NCBI GenBank assembly: GCA_025050575.1
Contig: JALBVE010000015.1
Location: forward strand, 1 to 34,115
Direction of reading: 5' to 3'
Source of the DNA: Candidatus Devosia symbiotica
GTDB lineage: Bacteria > Pseudomonadota > Alphaproteobacteria > Rhizobiales > Devosiaceae
DNA: 34,115 nt
In this document: positions 21,587 to 31,085 of the stretch, piece by piece
Position numbering within the stretch: the stretch's first letter is position 1
How the letters are laid out: every line of letters starts with the position of its first letter
Position numbers and translations under genes: made by a program
Notes under the pieces: model-generated
The model's database searches: none
Seen by the model: the letters and a program-made list of their open reading frames with translations, nothing else
What the model was told of the DNA's origin: nothing

Positions 21587-22576
21587 ATGACCAAGCACAA
21601 CGATCTCATCTACGCTATCGGCAACACGCCGTTGATCCGTCTCGATCGCGTTTTTGCCCTCACCGATTGCGATATCTAGGGCAAGGCGCAGTTCCTTAAT
21701 CCGGGACAGTCGGTCAAGGATCGAGCGGCGTTGTTCATCGTCCATGACGCAGTCAAATCGAGCAAATTGAAGCCAGGCAGCACTATTGTTGAAGGCTCGG
21801 CGGGAAATACCCGCATCAGCCTGACTCTGATAGCCAATTCGCTTGGGTTCAAGTCGGTGATTGTAATCCCTGAGACCTAGAGCCAGAAAAAAGGATGCGC
21901 TGCGCCTCTATGGCGCCGAGCTGATCGAAGTTCCGGCCAAGCCCTATCGAAACCCGAACAATTATATAAAAGTCTTGCAGCGTCTGGCGGAAAAGCTCAA
22001 TGCCGAGTTGCCCGAGGGCGCCATCTGAGCCAACCAGTTCGACAATGTCGACAATCGCCATGCCCATGTCAAATCCATCGGTCCGGAAATCTGGCAGCAA
22101 ACCAATGGTCGCATCGATGATTTCATCTGTGCGGTCGGCTCGGGCGGCACGCTAGCTGGCGTGGCCGAAACGCTGCGGGCTCGCAGCGAGAACGTCAAGA
22201 TCGGTCTGGCCGATCCCGAAGGCGCAGCCTTTACAATTACTACGCACATGGCGAGCTGAAATCGTCGGGCGACTTGATCACCGACGGCATTGGTTAGGGC
22301 CACATTACGGCAAACCTTAAAGGTCTGACGATCGGCAATCCCTACCAGATTTCCGATGCCGAGGCCCTGCCCTACATCTTTGATCTGCTCGAACATGAGG
22401 GCCTATGCCTGAGCGGTTCGAGTGCGATCAACATCGCGGACGCCGTGTGCATGGCGCGCGATCTTGGGCCGAGCCAAACGATTGTCACCATCCTGTGTGA
22501 CTACGACAATCGCTATGCCAGCAATATTTTCAACCCTGACTTCCTACGCTGCAAGAGCCTTCCGGTTCCCAAATGA
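21587..22576 (+). pseudogene. cysK: Cysteine synthase (PLP-dependent) remnant
   Basis: Cysteine synthase makes cysteine from O-acetylserine and sulfide. The ATG at 21587 starts DLIYAIGNTPLIRLDRV; the PLP lysine segment [13 protein letters not shown] and the substrate loop [11 protein letters not shown] are visible. TAG follows CDI, TAG follows VIPET (Gln position), TGA follows PEGAI (Trp position) and TAG follows DGIG (Gln position). A six-A run at 21887-21892 has one base too many relative to the expected SQKKDALRLYGAEL, and a one-base loss near 22231 breaks DPEGAALYNYYAHG; the two cancel, giving 990 bases overall. The C-terminus ILCDYDNRYASNIFNPDF is recognisable up to TGA at 22574-22576. 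Nearly the full length remains, so inactivation is recent. Confidence 0.88.
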
Positions 22577-22706
22577 ATAGAAGACCGCACACCGATCGAT
22601 ATTTCCAGCGTAATGGAAGCAGACCTAGTCTAGCCGGGCCAAGCACCACATCAGGCGGCATTGTTCGCCGGATTGAGACTGCTAGAGTGTCCGCTCACGA
22701 GTCTGG
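22577..22706 (+). other. Short unassigned remnant before the cardiolipin synthase
   Basis: One plus-strand frame reads RTPIDISSVMEADLV, a TAG, then PGQAPHQAALFAGLRLLECPLTSLDEYLGRL, ending in TGA. It looks like the tail of a coding sequence, but I cannot name a family. Confidence 0.25.
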
Positions 22707-23756
22707 ATGAATATCTTGGTCGGCTTTGACGACGTCTTGCAGGCGATAATCGCCGATCTGCATATCATGGCCGCCATCATAGTGGCGATTTATGTACTGA
22801 CGTTCATCTGCGCGGTGCGCAAGATGATGATTTCACGCGCCTCACAGGGCTCTATCGTCTGGATACCGGCTCTGACGCTGCTGCCCTCTCCTACGGCGTT
22901 TCTCTACCTGATTTTCGGCTGGAAGGCGTTTGACGACTACGCGACCGACCGGATCCGCAATGGCTGGACGGCGCGTCCGTTGCGCACCAAGGATCTGGCG
23001 CTGATCGACCATGACACCGGCGCGCTTTGGCCGATGCAAATCAAGGTCTCCGAAGTGCCGTTTCTGAGCAGCAATGAGGTCGAACTGCTGATCGATGGGT
23101 GCGCTACTTTCGATTCCATTTTCGCCGGAATAGCAGCGGCTACATCCTACCTGCTGGTGCAGTTCTACATCGTGCGCGACGACGTCCTGGGCCAGGAATT
23201 AGCCGAATGGCTGATCGAGCGCGCCAATGCCAGGGTCGGGATCTACCCTGCTATTATGACGATGTCGGCAGTACCGGCACGCCCAGGCGCTACAGGACCA
23301 AATGGCGCGCGGCAGGGATCAAGGTAGCCGACTGCAACCAACGCCACAAATTCCTGCGCTTTTACCGCCCTACCCGGATCAACTACCTCAATCACCGCAA
23401 GATCGTCGTGACTGATGGCAAGCAAGCCTGGGTTAGTGGGCACAATGTGGGTGTGGAGTATCTGGGTGAGGACCTTAGAATCGGGCGCTGGCGCGATACC
23501 CATGTGCGGGTCTTCGGCCCTGCCGCGCTGGGCTGTGCGCTGCTGTTTCGCGAAGACTAGGAATGGGCAACCGGCGAGGCCTTGCTCTCGACGCCACCGG
23601 CCAATGTCAAGACGCCCGGCAATCAATCGGTGCTGGTGATGGGTATTGGGCCGGCCGACAAGCTCGAAGAATGCGCGATCGCCTTTACCAACATCATCGG
23701 GCGGGCCCGCGAGCGCTTGTGGATCGTCAGCCCTTATTTCGTCCCCGATACCGACG
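22707..23756 (+). pseudogene. cls: Cardiolipin synthase (phospholipase D family), 3'-deleted
   Basis: Cls condenses two phosphatidylglycerols to cardiolipin at the inner membrane. The start at 22707 leads into two N-terminal membrane segments (MAAIIVAIYVLTFICAV and IPALTLLPSPTAFLYLIFGW) and the usual KAFDDYATDR. A frameshift near 23250 is followed by RYRTKWRAAGIKV, RINYLNHRKIVVTDGKQAWVSGHN, where the first HxKxxxxD motif is intact, and VRVFGPAALG. A TAG stands at the Trp of FRED-W-EWATGE. The text ERLWIVSPYFVPD then breaks off near 23752 and AlaX text begins, so the second HKD motif and C-terminus are deleted. Confidence 0.86.
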
Positions 23757-24355
23757 GTGCCGGCCACTGTCACCGAGGTAACGGCGGACGGCGGCATGGT
23801 GTTGGATCGGACGGTTTTCTATGCGGCCTCGGGCGAACAGCCCGGCGATAGCGGTCATCTGCAGTGCGGGAATGGATCAGCGCTAGCCGTTACGACCGCC
23901 ACTCACACTGATGGCGACAAAACACGGATTGTGCATATAGCGGCGGACGGTAAACCGCTGCCGGCGATTGGCGAAGTGGCGACGGCCAGGCTTGACTGGG
24001 AGCAACGATATCGGCTGATGCGCATGCATTCCGCACTCCACCTGCTCTCGATCACCTTCGCCTTTCCGATCACTGGCAGATCGATCGGCACACAAAAGGG
24101 TCGGCTCGACTTTGCCATGCCTGAAATTCCTGAGGATCTGGCGGCGCTTGAAAGCTCTCTCAATGCCATACCATGAATGTCAAACCGTCAATGGGTCAGG
24201 GGCGGATTCGGCTGATCCGGATTGGCGACATCGATCTACAGCCCTGCGGCGGCACACATGTCCGCTCAACCAGCGCAATCGGACCGGTCAGGCTCGACAA
24301 GATCGAGAACAAGGGCAAACAGAACCGGCGGATCAACCTGCTGTTTGACGAGTAG
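23757..24355 (+). pseudogene. AlaX-type alanyl-tRNA editing protein remnant
   Basis: AlaX proteins are free-standing relatives of the AlaRS editing domain that deacylate mischarged Ser- or Gly-tRNA-Ala. The text VTEVTADGGMVLDRTVFYA, MRMHSALHLL (zinc motif HxxxH) and GRLDFAMPEIPEDL is in one frame to a TGA at about 24174. The second frame carries MGQGRIRLIRIGDIDLQPCGGTHV (second zinc motif CxxxH), IENKGKQNRRI and a TAG at 24353-24355. About 25 residues expected between LESSLNAI and the VKPxMGQGRIRLI block are missing, and the N-terminus is fused to cls. Neither frame alone contains both zinc motifs, so editing activity is unlikely. Confidence 0.8.
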
Positions 24356-24364
24356 GACTCGGCA

Positions 24365-25426
24365 TCATCGCACCGACGGCGCGTAGAGCAATCCGCCATT
24401 GCTCCATAGCGAGTTCTGACCGCGCAGCAGCGCCGCGCCGGTCTGCGGACCGAAATGGCGGTCATAGAGTTCGGCATAATTGCCGACAGCCCGAATAATA
24501 TCGGCCATGAAGGTGGGCCTGAGGTCCAGACCCGAGCCAAGATCTCCTTCAATCCCCAGGATGCGACGGATGGGTGGCGTATGCGAGGTGGCTAGCGATT
24601 CGGTGTTCAGCGAGGTGACGCCGACTTCTTCGGCATTGATCAACGCAAACAGGGTCCATTTGACAATATTGAACCATTGCGTGTCGTCTTCGCGAACCAC
24701 CGGACCCAGCAATTCCTTGGAAATGCGTTCGGGCAGGATGCGATGGCCATTTGGGTCAGGCAGTGCTCGGCGAATGGCCTGCAACTGCCGGCCAGAGGCA
24801 GACATCGCATCGCAGAGCCCAGTCCGATAGGCTAGGGCCAGATCCTCGATGTCCTCATAAGGGACTTCAGTGTAGGTGGCCTGATTGGCAAAGAAGAATT
24901 CCTGGATGCGTTCCAGATCGTCGCCGCCATCGATCACGCAAATCCGGACATTGTCGAGTTCGAAGGCCGACACCAGCCCCAGGGACTGCGGCGTCAAGAA
25001 AGCCTGACCGTCAAAAAAGGCGGTGCCGGCATAATTGGCGCCATAGAGCGTATCGCGTCGCCCGGTCCAAGGACCATCGCGGGTCAACACGTCAACTGCC
25101 CTGGTCTGCAAGGGCGCGAATCGGGCCTCGCCACGGAAGGAGCGGAACTCAATGAGATTGGGATCGCCAAACACCGCCGCCGCAATGGCCCGACACAGAT
25201 CGACATCAAAGCCCGACCAGCGGCCGTCAGCGTCAACCTGGGCAAATCCGGGGAGAGGGTTGGTAGCGCCGCAGATCAGAAAGCCACGAGCCCGCACAGC
25301 GTCCAGCGTCTGCGCGGCCGTTGGCAAGGAAACCAACGTCATCAGGCAAACCATGGCCGCCAGCGCAGCTGGCAATCGCTTGAAAAATAGGATCAATCGG
25401 ATTGTTCCCTTCACTGGCGTGTGCAT
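24365..25426 (-). CDS. Second amino-acid ABC transporter substrate-binding protein (AapJ-like), intact
   Basis: A periplasmic binding protein of the general L-amino acid type. The preferred start at 25426 (MHTPVKGTIRLILFFKRLPAALAAMVCLM) gives 353 residues with a hydrophobic signal segment ending near PTAAQ; the open frame extends upstream to 25480. Family text: VRARGFLICGATNPLPGFAQVDADG, GFDVDLCRAIAAAVFGD, DVLTRDGPWTGRRDTLYG, ILPERISKELLGPVVREDDTQWFNIVKW and NSLWSNGGLLYAPSVR at the end. It is clearly a paralogue of AapJ at 28759-29778 and lies 81 bases behind aapP on the same strand. The transporter thus has two binding proteins, probably with different preferences. No lesion is seen. Confidence 0.92.
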   Translation of the reverse strand: MHTPVKGTIRLILFFKRLPAALAAMVCLMTLVSLPTAAQTLDAVRARGFLICGATNPLPGFAQVDADGRWSGFDVDLCRAIAAAVFGDPNLIEFRSFRGEARFAPLQTRAVDVLTRDGPWTGRRDTLYGANYAGTAFFDGQAFLTPQSLGLVSAFELDNVRICVIDGGDDLERIQEFFFANQATYTEVPYEDIEDLALAYRTGLCDAMSASGRQLQAIRRALPDPNGHRILPERISKELLGPVVREDDTQWFNIVKWTLFALINAEEVGVTSLNTESLATSHTPPIRRILGIEGDLGSGLDLRPTFMADIIRAVGNYAELYDRHFGPQTGAALLRGQNSLWSNGGLLYAPSVR

Positions 25427-25507
25427 AATGGCAGAGGGCAGGGAGCGATTAAGTCGAGCAAGGCGGATTGCCCTGGCCATTTTGCCAGAGCAATCAAATG
25501 CGACGGC

Positions 25508-26308
<801 letters not shown>

Positions 26309-26313
26309 TGGAA

Positions 26314-27441
26314 CTACCTCTTATGGCCAGTATTGAGACGGCGCTCCATGAAGATGGAATAGCGCGACATGGAGAAACAAAAGATCCAGAAGACCATGGC
26401 GGCAAATAGATAACCTGTTGTCGCCGTGTTGGATGACTGCCACTCCAATGCAGAGTCGTTCTTGGTTTTGACGGCTTCGAGCAGATCTTTCATGCCCACG
26501 ATATAGACAAGGGACGTATCTTTGAAGAGCGAAATGAAGTTGTTCACGATGCCTGGGATCACGTGCTTGAGCGCCTGGGGCAAGATGATGAAATACATCC
26601 GTTGCGAATATCCCAGACCAAGCGAGGCCCCAGCCTCGTATTGGCCACGTGGAATAGCCTGCAGACCGCCACGGACTACTTCGGCCATATAGGCCGAGGT
26701 GAACAGGGTAACGCCCACCAGAGCCCGCAGCAATTTATCCATCGTGGTGCCTTGCGGCATAAACAGCGGCAACATGATCGACGCCATGAACAGGATAGTG
26801 ATCAACGGCACAGCGCGGATCAGCTCGATAAACGCCACACAAAGCGTCTTGATCACCGGCAAAGTCGATTGCCGCCCCAGTGCCAGAACGATGCCAAGCG
26901 GGAATGACAGCGTGATACCTACGACAGAGATAATCAGGGTGATCAGCAGGCCGCCCCATTTCTGAGTTGGCATTTCCAGCAATCCGAAAACGCCACCGGC
27001 GAGTAGGATATAGCTAACCGCTGGGTAGACGAGCAGGAACAGAATGGCGTTGACGCGCTTGAACGGCACTTTGGGTATCAACAGTGGCACGAACAGCAAG
27101 GCACCCAATGCAAAGACGATGTTAGGGCGCCATTGCTCGGCGATGTCGAAGAAGCCGTAGATGAAGAATTTCATCTCGTTATAGATATAAGCCCAACATG
27201 CCCCGGCGTCGACGGCGCGGCATTCTTCGACCGTGCCAGACGGGCCAACGGCTTGGCCGATGACAAAATTGAATAATGGGGGCACGATCCAGAGCAGGAA
27301 CAGCATGCCGAATACGGTGAGCACAGCGTCCATTGGCGTAGCAAACAGGTTCTTCTGCACCCAGGCCATTGGCCCGCTGATGCGGTTTGGAGCCGGTTTG
27401 GCGGGTATTAGTTCTGAACGAACAAATCCAATATTGGTCAT
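26314..27441 (-). CDS. aapM: General L-amino acid ABC transporter permease AapM, intact
   Basis: An inner-membrane permease subunit. The start at 27441 ([18 protein letters not shown]) is preceded by TAGGAGA, which contains the stop of aapQ; the product is 375 residues. Several strongly hydrophobic segments are visible (for example [16 protein letters not shown]-like and [16 protein letters not shown]-like stretches). The permease EAA loop is [21 protein letters not shown] followed by [28 protein letters not shown]. The C-terminus ends [20 protein letters not shown], as usual for AapM. No lesion. It pairs with AapQ as a heterodimeric channel. Confidence 0.95.
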   Translation of the reverse strand: MTNIGFVRSELIPAKPAPNRISGPMAWVQKNLFATPMDAVLTVFGMLFLLWIVPPLFNFVIGQAVGPSGTVEECRAVDAGACWAYIYNEMKFFIYGFFDIAEQWRPNIVFALGALLFVPLLIPKVPFKRVNAILFLLVYPAVSYILLAGGVFGLLEMPTQKWGGLLITLIISVVGITLSFPLGIVLALGRQSTLPVIKTLCVAFIELIRAVPLITILFMASIMLPLFMPQGTTMDKLLRALVGVTLFTSAYMAEVVRGGLQAIPRGQYEAGASLGLGYSQRMYFIILPQALKHVIPGIVNNFISLFKDTSLVYIVGMKDLLEAVKTKNDSALEWQSSNTATTGYLFAAMVFWIFCFSMSRYSIFMERRLNTGHKR

Positions 27442-27451
27442 AGCTGATCTC

Positions 27452-28642
27452 CTACCGTTCGACCAGGCTGACGCGGGCATTATACCAATTCATGATCGCC
27501 GAAGTCAGAAGCGAAAAGGTCAGATAGACCAACATCGTCAGTGCGATACACTCAATTGCTCGACCGGTCTGGTTCAATGCGGTACCGGAGAAGACATTGA
27601 CCAGTTCAGGGTAGCCGATAGCGGCGCCCAGCGAAGAATTCTTCGTCAGATTGAGATATTGGCTTGTCAGCGGCGGCACAATGACACGCATGGCCTGTGG
27701 CACGATAACCAGTTGCAGGCGATCACCTTCCTTTAGACCTAATGATTGAGCCGCTTCGGTTTGCCCATGGCTCACGGCCTGGATACCGCCACGAACCGTC
27801 TCGGCGATGAAGGATGCGGTGTAGATTGTCAGGCCAAACAGCAAGGCTAGGAACTCGGGTGGCAATTGCACGCCCCCCTTGAAACTGAAGCGTTCCAGCA
27901 CGGGGATTTCAAAGGCCAAGTCTGCGCCGCTCACCAGCCAGACAATTGCCGGCAACAGGACAAGGACGACGACCGACGTCAAGAATACCGGAAAGCGCTT
28001 GCCGGTGGTTTCCAAACGCCTGATGACCCAGTAGCGCAGGCCGAACACGGCCGCAATTGCCACCAGGAGCGCAATCCAAACAAAGGCAAACTGTGGATCA
28101 GGCATCGGCTTGGGGACGAAAATGCCGCGCTGATTGATAAAGGAATCCAGCGGCAGTTCGTAGGATTCGCGGACTGCGGGCATGGTATTGAGAACGGCGA
28201 AGTACCAGAAGAACAGCTGCAACAGCAGAGGAATGTTGCGAATGGTTTCGACGTAGATCGTGGCCAGGCTCGAAACAATGAAATTGCTGCTCAGCCGCGC
28301 GATACCAATGGTGAAGCCAAGCACGGTGGCTGCGACGATGCCAATGAAAGCAACCAGTAGGGTATTGGTGATACCGACCAGAAAAGCCTGCCAGTAGATG
28401 GACGCGCGTGTCCAGGGCAGCAGCGTAAAGCTGATATCAAACCCGGCCGTTTTCCAGAGAAAATCAAATCCGGTAGTCTTGTTCTGCGCCGTCAGATTAG
28501 CGGCTGTATTGCCGATGATCCAGACGATGAACGACACCAAGATTATGGCTACCACGATCTGGCAGACAATCCCGCGGATCACCGGATCGTTGAAAAAGAA
28601 GGTCTTGGGGGCCGTCGAAGGCCCCGAATCAAGCGCAGTCAT
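27452..28642 (-). CDS. aapQ: General L-amino acid ABC transporter permease AapQ, intact
   Basis: The second inner-membrane permease subunit. The start at 28642 (MTALDSGPSTAPKTFFFNDP) has GGGGA eight or so bases upstream and gives 396 residues; the open frame continues to 28708 but without family support. Family text: NTAANLTAQNKTTGFDFLWKT, YVETIRNIPLLLQLFFWYFAVL, and the EAA loop TVRGGIQAVSHGQTEAAQSLGL followed by VPQAMRVIVPPLTSQYLNLTKNSSLG. It ends with a TAG that is itself part of the ribosome site of aapM, so the two are tightly coupled. No lesion. Confidence 0.95.
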   Translation of the reverse strand: MTALDSGPSTAPKTFFFNDPVIRGIVCQIVVAIILVSFIVWIIGNTAANLTAQNKTTGFDFLWKTAGFDISFTLLPWTRASIYWQAFLVGITNTLLVAFIGIVAATVLGFTIGIARLSSNFIVSSLATIYVETIRNIPLLLQLFFWYFAVLNTMPAVRESYELPLDSFINQRGIFVPKPMPDPQFAFVWIALLVAIAAVFGLRYWVIRRLETTGKRFPVFLTSVVVLVLLPAIVWLVSGADLAFEIPVLERFSFKGGVQLPPEFLALLFGLTIYTASFIAETVRGGIQAVSHGQTEAAQSLGLKEGDRLQLVIVPQAMRVIVPPLTSQYLNLTKNSSLGAAIGYPELVNVFSGTALNQTGRAIECIALTMLVYLTFSLLTSAIMNWYNARVSLVER

Positions 28643-28684
28643 GTGATTAGTCCCCAAGCCGCCAAAAACACTGCTGTTCCACGC

Positions 28685-28702
28685 GTCGCCTTTCACGGCG
28701 AC
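28685..28702 (-). other. Stem-loop between aapJ and aapQ (promoter-distal)
   Basis: GTCGCC (28685-28690) and GGCGAC (28697-28702) form a perfect 6-base-pair stem with a 6-base loop, 43 bases before the aapQ start. Together with the next stem-loop it may protect aapJ mRNA or attenuate read-through. Confidence 0.45.
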
Positions 28703-28724
28703 TAACATTGAAACAGAAGACCCG

Positions 28725-28740
28725 GCTCCCCATTGGGAGC
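28725..28740 (-). other. Stem-loop directly after aapJ
   Basis: GCTCCC (28725-28730) and GGGAGC (28735-28740) pair around a 4-base loop, 19 bases beyond the aapJ stop. There is no T-run, so full termination is unlikely. Intercistronic hairpins after binding-protein genes are a known way to keep the binding protein in excess over the permease. Confidence 0.5.
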
Positions 28741-28758
28741 ACCGAGCCCTAGTTCAGT

Positions 28759-29778
28759 TTAGCGAATTGGTGGGGCGTACTGGATGCCGCCATTCTTCCA
28801 AAGCGCATTCAGGCCGCGCTCCAGACCGATCGGGGTGGCTGGGCCAAGGTTGCGATCATAGGATTCGGCATAGTTACCGACTAGCTTGACGATCTGGTAA
28901 GCCCAGTCTTTGGTCAGACCGAGCGGGGTTCCGAAGTCGCCTTCAACGCCAAGAAGACGCTTGATGGCCGGATTGTCCGAACCGAGCATCTCATCAACAT
29001 TGGCTTGCGAGACGCCGAGTTCTTCAGATTCGAGCAGAGCAAAATAGGTCCAGCGCGCAATATTGAACCAAGTAGTGTCGCCAGCGCGAACCACAGGACC
29101 CAGTGGCTCCTTGGAGATGATTTCTGGAAGAATGATGTGATCGTTCGGAACGGCGAACTTGGAGCGCTCAGCAGCTAGGGCCGAAGAGTCTGTGGTGTAG
29201 ACGTCGCAACGGCCATCTTCATAGGCCTTCACAACTTCGTCCTTATCAACAAATACCACAGTGTTAAATTCCATGCCATTGGCGGCAAAGTAGTCAGCAG
29301 CGTTCAATTCAGTCGTGGTGCCTGATTTCATGCAGATGGCGGCGCCCGACAGGTCCAGAGCCGACTCGATGCCATCAGACTTGCGGACCATAAAGCCCTG
29401 ACCATCATAGAACATCGTACCGACAAAGCTGATACCGAGCTGGGTATCGCGGCTCATGGTCCAGGTAGCTGCGCGCGACAGAACGTCAATTTCACCGGCC
29501 GAAAGCGCCGTGAAGCGTTCCTGACCGGTCAGCGAGGTGAAGCGGACAGCATCGGCGTCATTAAAGACAGCTGCAGCAAGGGCACGACAATAGTCGACTT
29601 CCAGACCGGTCCAAACATTGTTAGAATCGGGTGCAGAGAAGCCTGCCACGCCACTGGTTACGCCACACTGGACATAACCCTTAGCCATCACGTCCTCGAG
29701 AATGCCTGCCTGAGCTGCAGCCGTCGCGCCGAGGCCAACGGTGGCCGCAAGTGCGATCGTTACGAGCGTTTTTTGCAT
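28759..29778 (-). CDS. aapJ: General L-amino acid ABC transporter substrate-binding protein, intact
   Basis: The periplasmic receptor for a broad set of L-amino acids. 339 residues with a clear signal peptide MQKTLVTIALAATVGLGATAAAQA. Family blocks: VMAKGYVQCGVTSGVAGFSAPD, GLEVDYCRALAAAVFNDADAVRF, DVLSRAATWTMSRDTQLGISF, KSGTTTELNAADYF, ILPEIISKEPLGPVVRAGDTTWFNIARW and ALWKNGGIQYAPPIR at the end. AAAGG stands before the ATG. It is the first gene of the aapJQMP operon and divergent from metC, an arrangement also known in rhizobia. No lesion. Confidence 0.96.
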   Translation of the reverse strand: MQKTLVTIALAATVGLGATAAAQAGILEDVMAKGYVQCGVTSGVAGFSAPDSNNVWTGLEVDYCRALAAAVFNDADAVRFTSLTGQERFTALSAGEIDVLSRAATWTMSRDTQLGISFVGTMFYDGQGFMVRKSDGIESALDLSGAAICMKSGTTTELNAADYFAANGMEFNTVVFVDKDEVVKAYEDGRCDVYTTDSSALAAERSKFAVPNDHIILPEIISKEPLGPVVRAGDTTWFNIARWTYFALLESEELGVSQANVDEMLGSDNPAIKRLLGVEGDFGTPLGLTKDWAYQIVKLVGNYAESYDRNLGPATPIGLERGLNALWKNGGIQYAPPIR

Positions 29779-29884
29779 TGTTGTTGCCTTTTATTTCCTG
29801 ACCGTGTGTCCCGCGGTAATGGGCAAACCCAATTCCACAGTGGCACCTCACTCTATTACAAGAGCAGTTGCGATGCTGCTATGC

Positions 29885-29913
29885 ATGCAAGCGTCTATTG
29901 CCCTGTGCGTCAA
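29885..29913 (-). promoter_or_regulatory. Possible aap promoter
   Basis: On the minus strand TTGACG (29913-29908) is followed after 17 bases by TTGCAT (29890-29885), about 105 bases upstream of the aapJ start. The -35 match is good, the -10 match weak. The whole divergent spacer 29779-29981 holds no gene. Confidence 0.3.
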
Positions 29914-29981
29914 GGGCAGAAAGCTACCTTGGGACAGCAAAACTGTCACTTTAATTGGACACTTTTTTGTTTGACCGGATT

Positions 29982-31085
29982 ATGAGCATTGAGCCCAGCA
30001 TGATTGAGCCCAGCATGAATGATAAAAAAACCGGCAGTGCCGTGAATCAGTCGGTCGAGACGGTTCTGACACACCTCGGCCGAGCGCCTGATGATCAATT
30101 CGGATTTGTGAATACACCGGTATATCGCGGCTCTACTATTCTGTTCAAAACTCTGGACGACATTGTCGGGCACAAGCAGCGTTTCCTCTAATAGCCGTGC
30201 CGGCAATCCGACGACCGAGAGCGTTGAAGCAGTGATCAATGAACTCGAAGGGGCCTATCGCACAGGGCTGATGCCGTCGGGCCTGGCCGCCATCACCATT
30301 GCGGTGCTGAGTTGCGTCAAGGCGGGCGATGACATGCTGATAACGGACAGCGCTTATGAGCCAGAAAGCCCGGGATCACTGACTTTTGAGGTGCAGGATA
30401 TTCCGGCGCTAGCCGCCACTGCCCATGGCAATTGAGGCGCGGTTGATCGTCGATAATAGCTAGGCCAGTCCGCTCTATACACCAGCCGCTGGCGCTGGGC
30501 GCCGATCTGGTGGTCCATGCCGACACCAAGCTATTTGTGGATCATTCAGACGCTTTCGCCGGCACGATCTCGACGACCGAAGCGGCCTGGCCCGAGGTCG
30601 AATCGACCCACGCCCTGCTGGGGTTCTGCACCTCGGGCGATGATACGTTTCTGGTGGCGTGCGGCCTGCATACGCTAGGGTTCCGGATGAAGGAACATCA
30701 GGCGCGGGCCCTCGAGATTACCAGCTAGCTCGAGGGCCAGCCGGAGGTGGTGCAGGTTCTGCACCCTGGACTACCCAGTCATCCCGACCGCGCCCTGTTC
30801 AAGCGCGACTTCACCAGCTCGGGGAGCCTGTTCAGCGTCCTGCTAGCCCCTGCCCCGCGCGCTGCGGTGGCGGCATTCGTGGATGGGCTTGGCCTGTTCT
30901 CGATGGGGCTTTGCTGGACTGGCTACGAAAGCCTGTGCACCCTGGTCATGCTGGGGGCAAATCGCACTGCCAAGCTCTGGACGGCCAAAGGCAATCTGTT
31001 CCGACTGCATATCGGACTTGAGGGCGTGGATGATCTCAAAGCCGACCTGTCAGCGGCGATCAAACGATACGCCGAGGCTCGCTAG
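29982..31085 (+). pseudogene. metC: Cystathionine beta-lyase MetC remnant
   Basis: MetC splits cystathionine to homocysteine for methionine synthesis, using PLP. Starts at 29982, 30000 or 30015 are possible because a 15-base tandem repeat duplicates the codons for IEPSM. The text VETVLTHLGRAPDDQFGFVNTPVYRGSTILF is followed by a frameshift near 30180, then NPTTESVEAVINELEGA and SCVKAGDDMLITDSAYEP, which is joined directly to ESPGSLTFEVQDIPALA; about 45 residues are absent there. TGA ends that frame after AHGN. The PLP-lysine segment GADLVVHADTKLFVDHSD survives in another frame, then a TAG after LEITS (Trp position), then LEGQPEVVQVLHPGLPSHP to a TAG at 31083-31085. The stop overlaps the stop of the convergent PAP2 gene. 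Confidence 0.88.
29988..30017. repeat. 15-base tandem duplication at the metC start
   Basis: ATTGAGCCCAGCATG at 29988-30002 is repeated exactly at 30003-30017. It keeps the frame and creates consecutive candidate ATG codons. Confidence 0.93.

Noticed and set aside
12883-23560. Many TAG codons inside otherwise conserved text suggested reassignment of TAG (for example to Trp or Gln).
   Set aside because: Intact genes aapQ, aapM, aapP, the PAP2 gene and the NDUFS4-like gene all end with TAG at the family end, with the next ribosome site or gene close by. No intact gene has an internal TAG. The interrupted genes also have TGA or TAA stops, frameshifts and deletions, and TAG replaces more than one amino acid.
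19185-24355. Chimeric ORFs (puuA-puuB, AHSA1-photolyase, cls-AlaX) as new fusion proteins.
   Set aside because: Each is crossed by stop codons or frame changes and lacks essential domains; they read as deletion scars.
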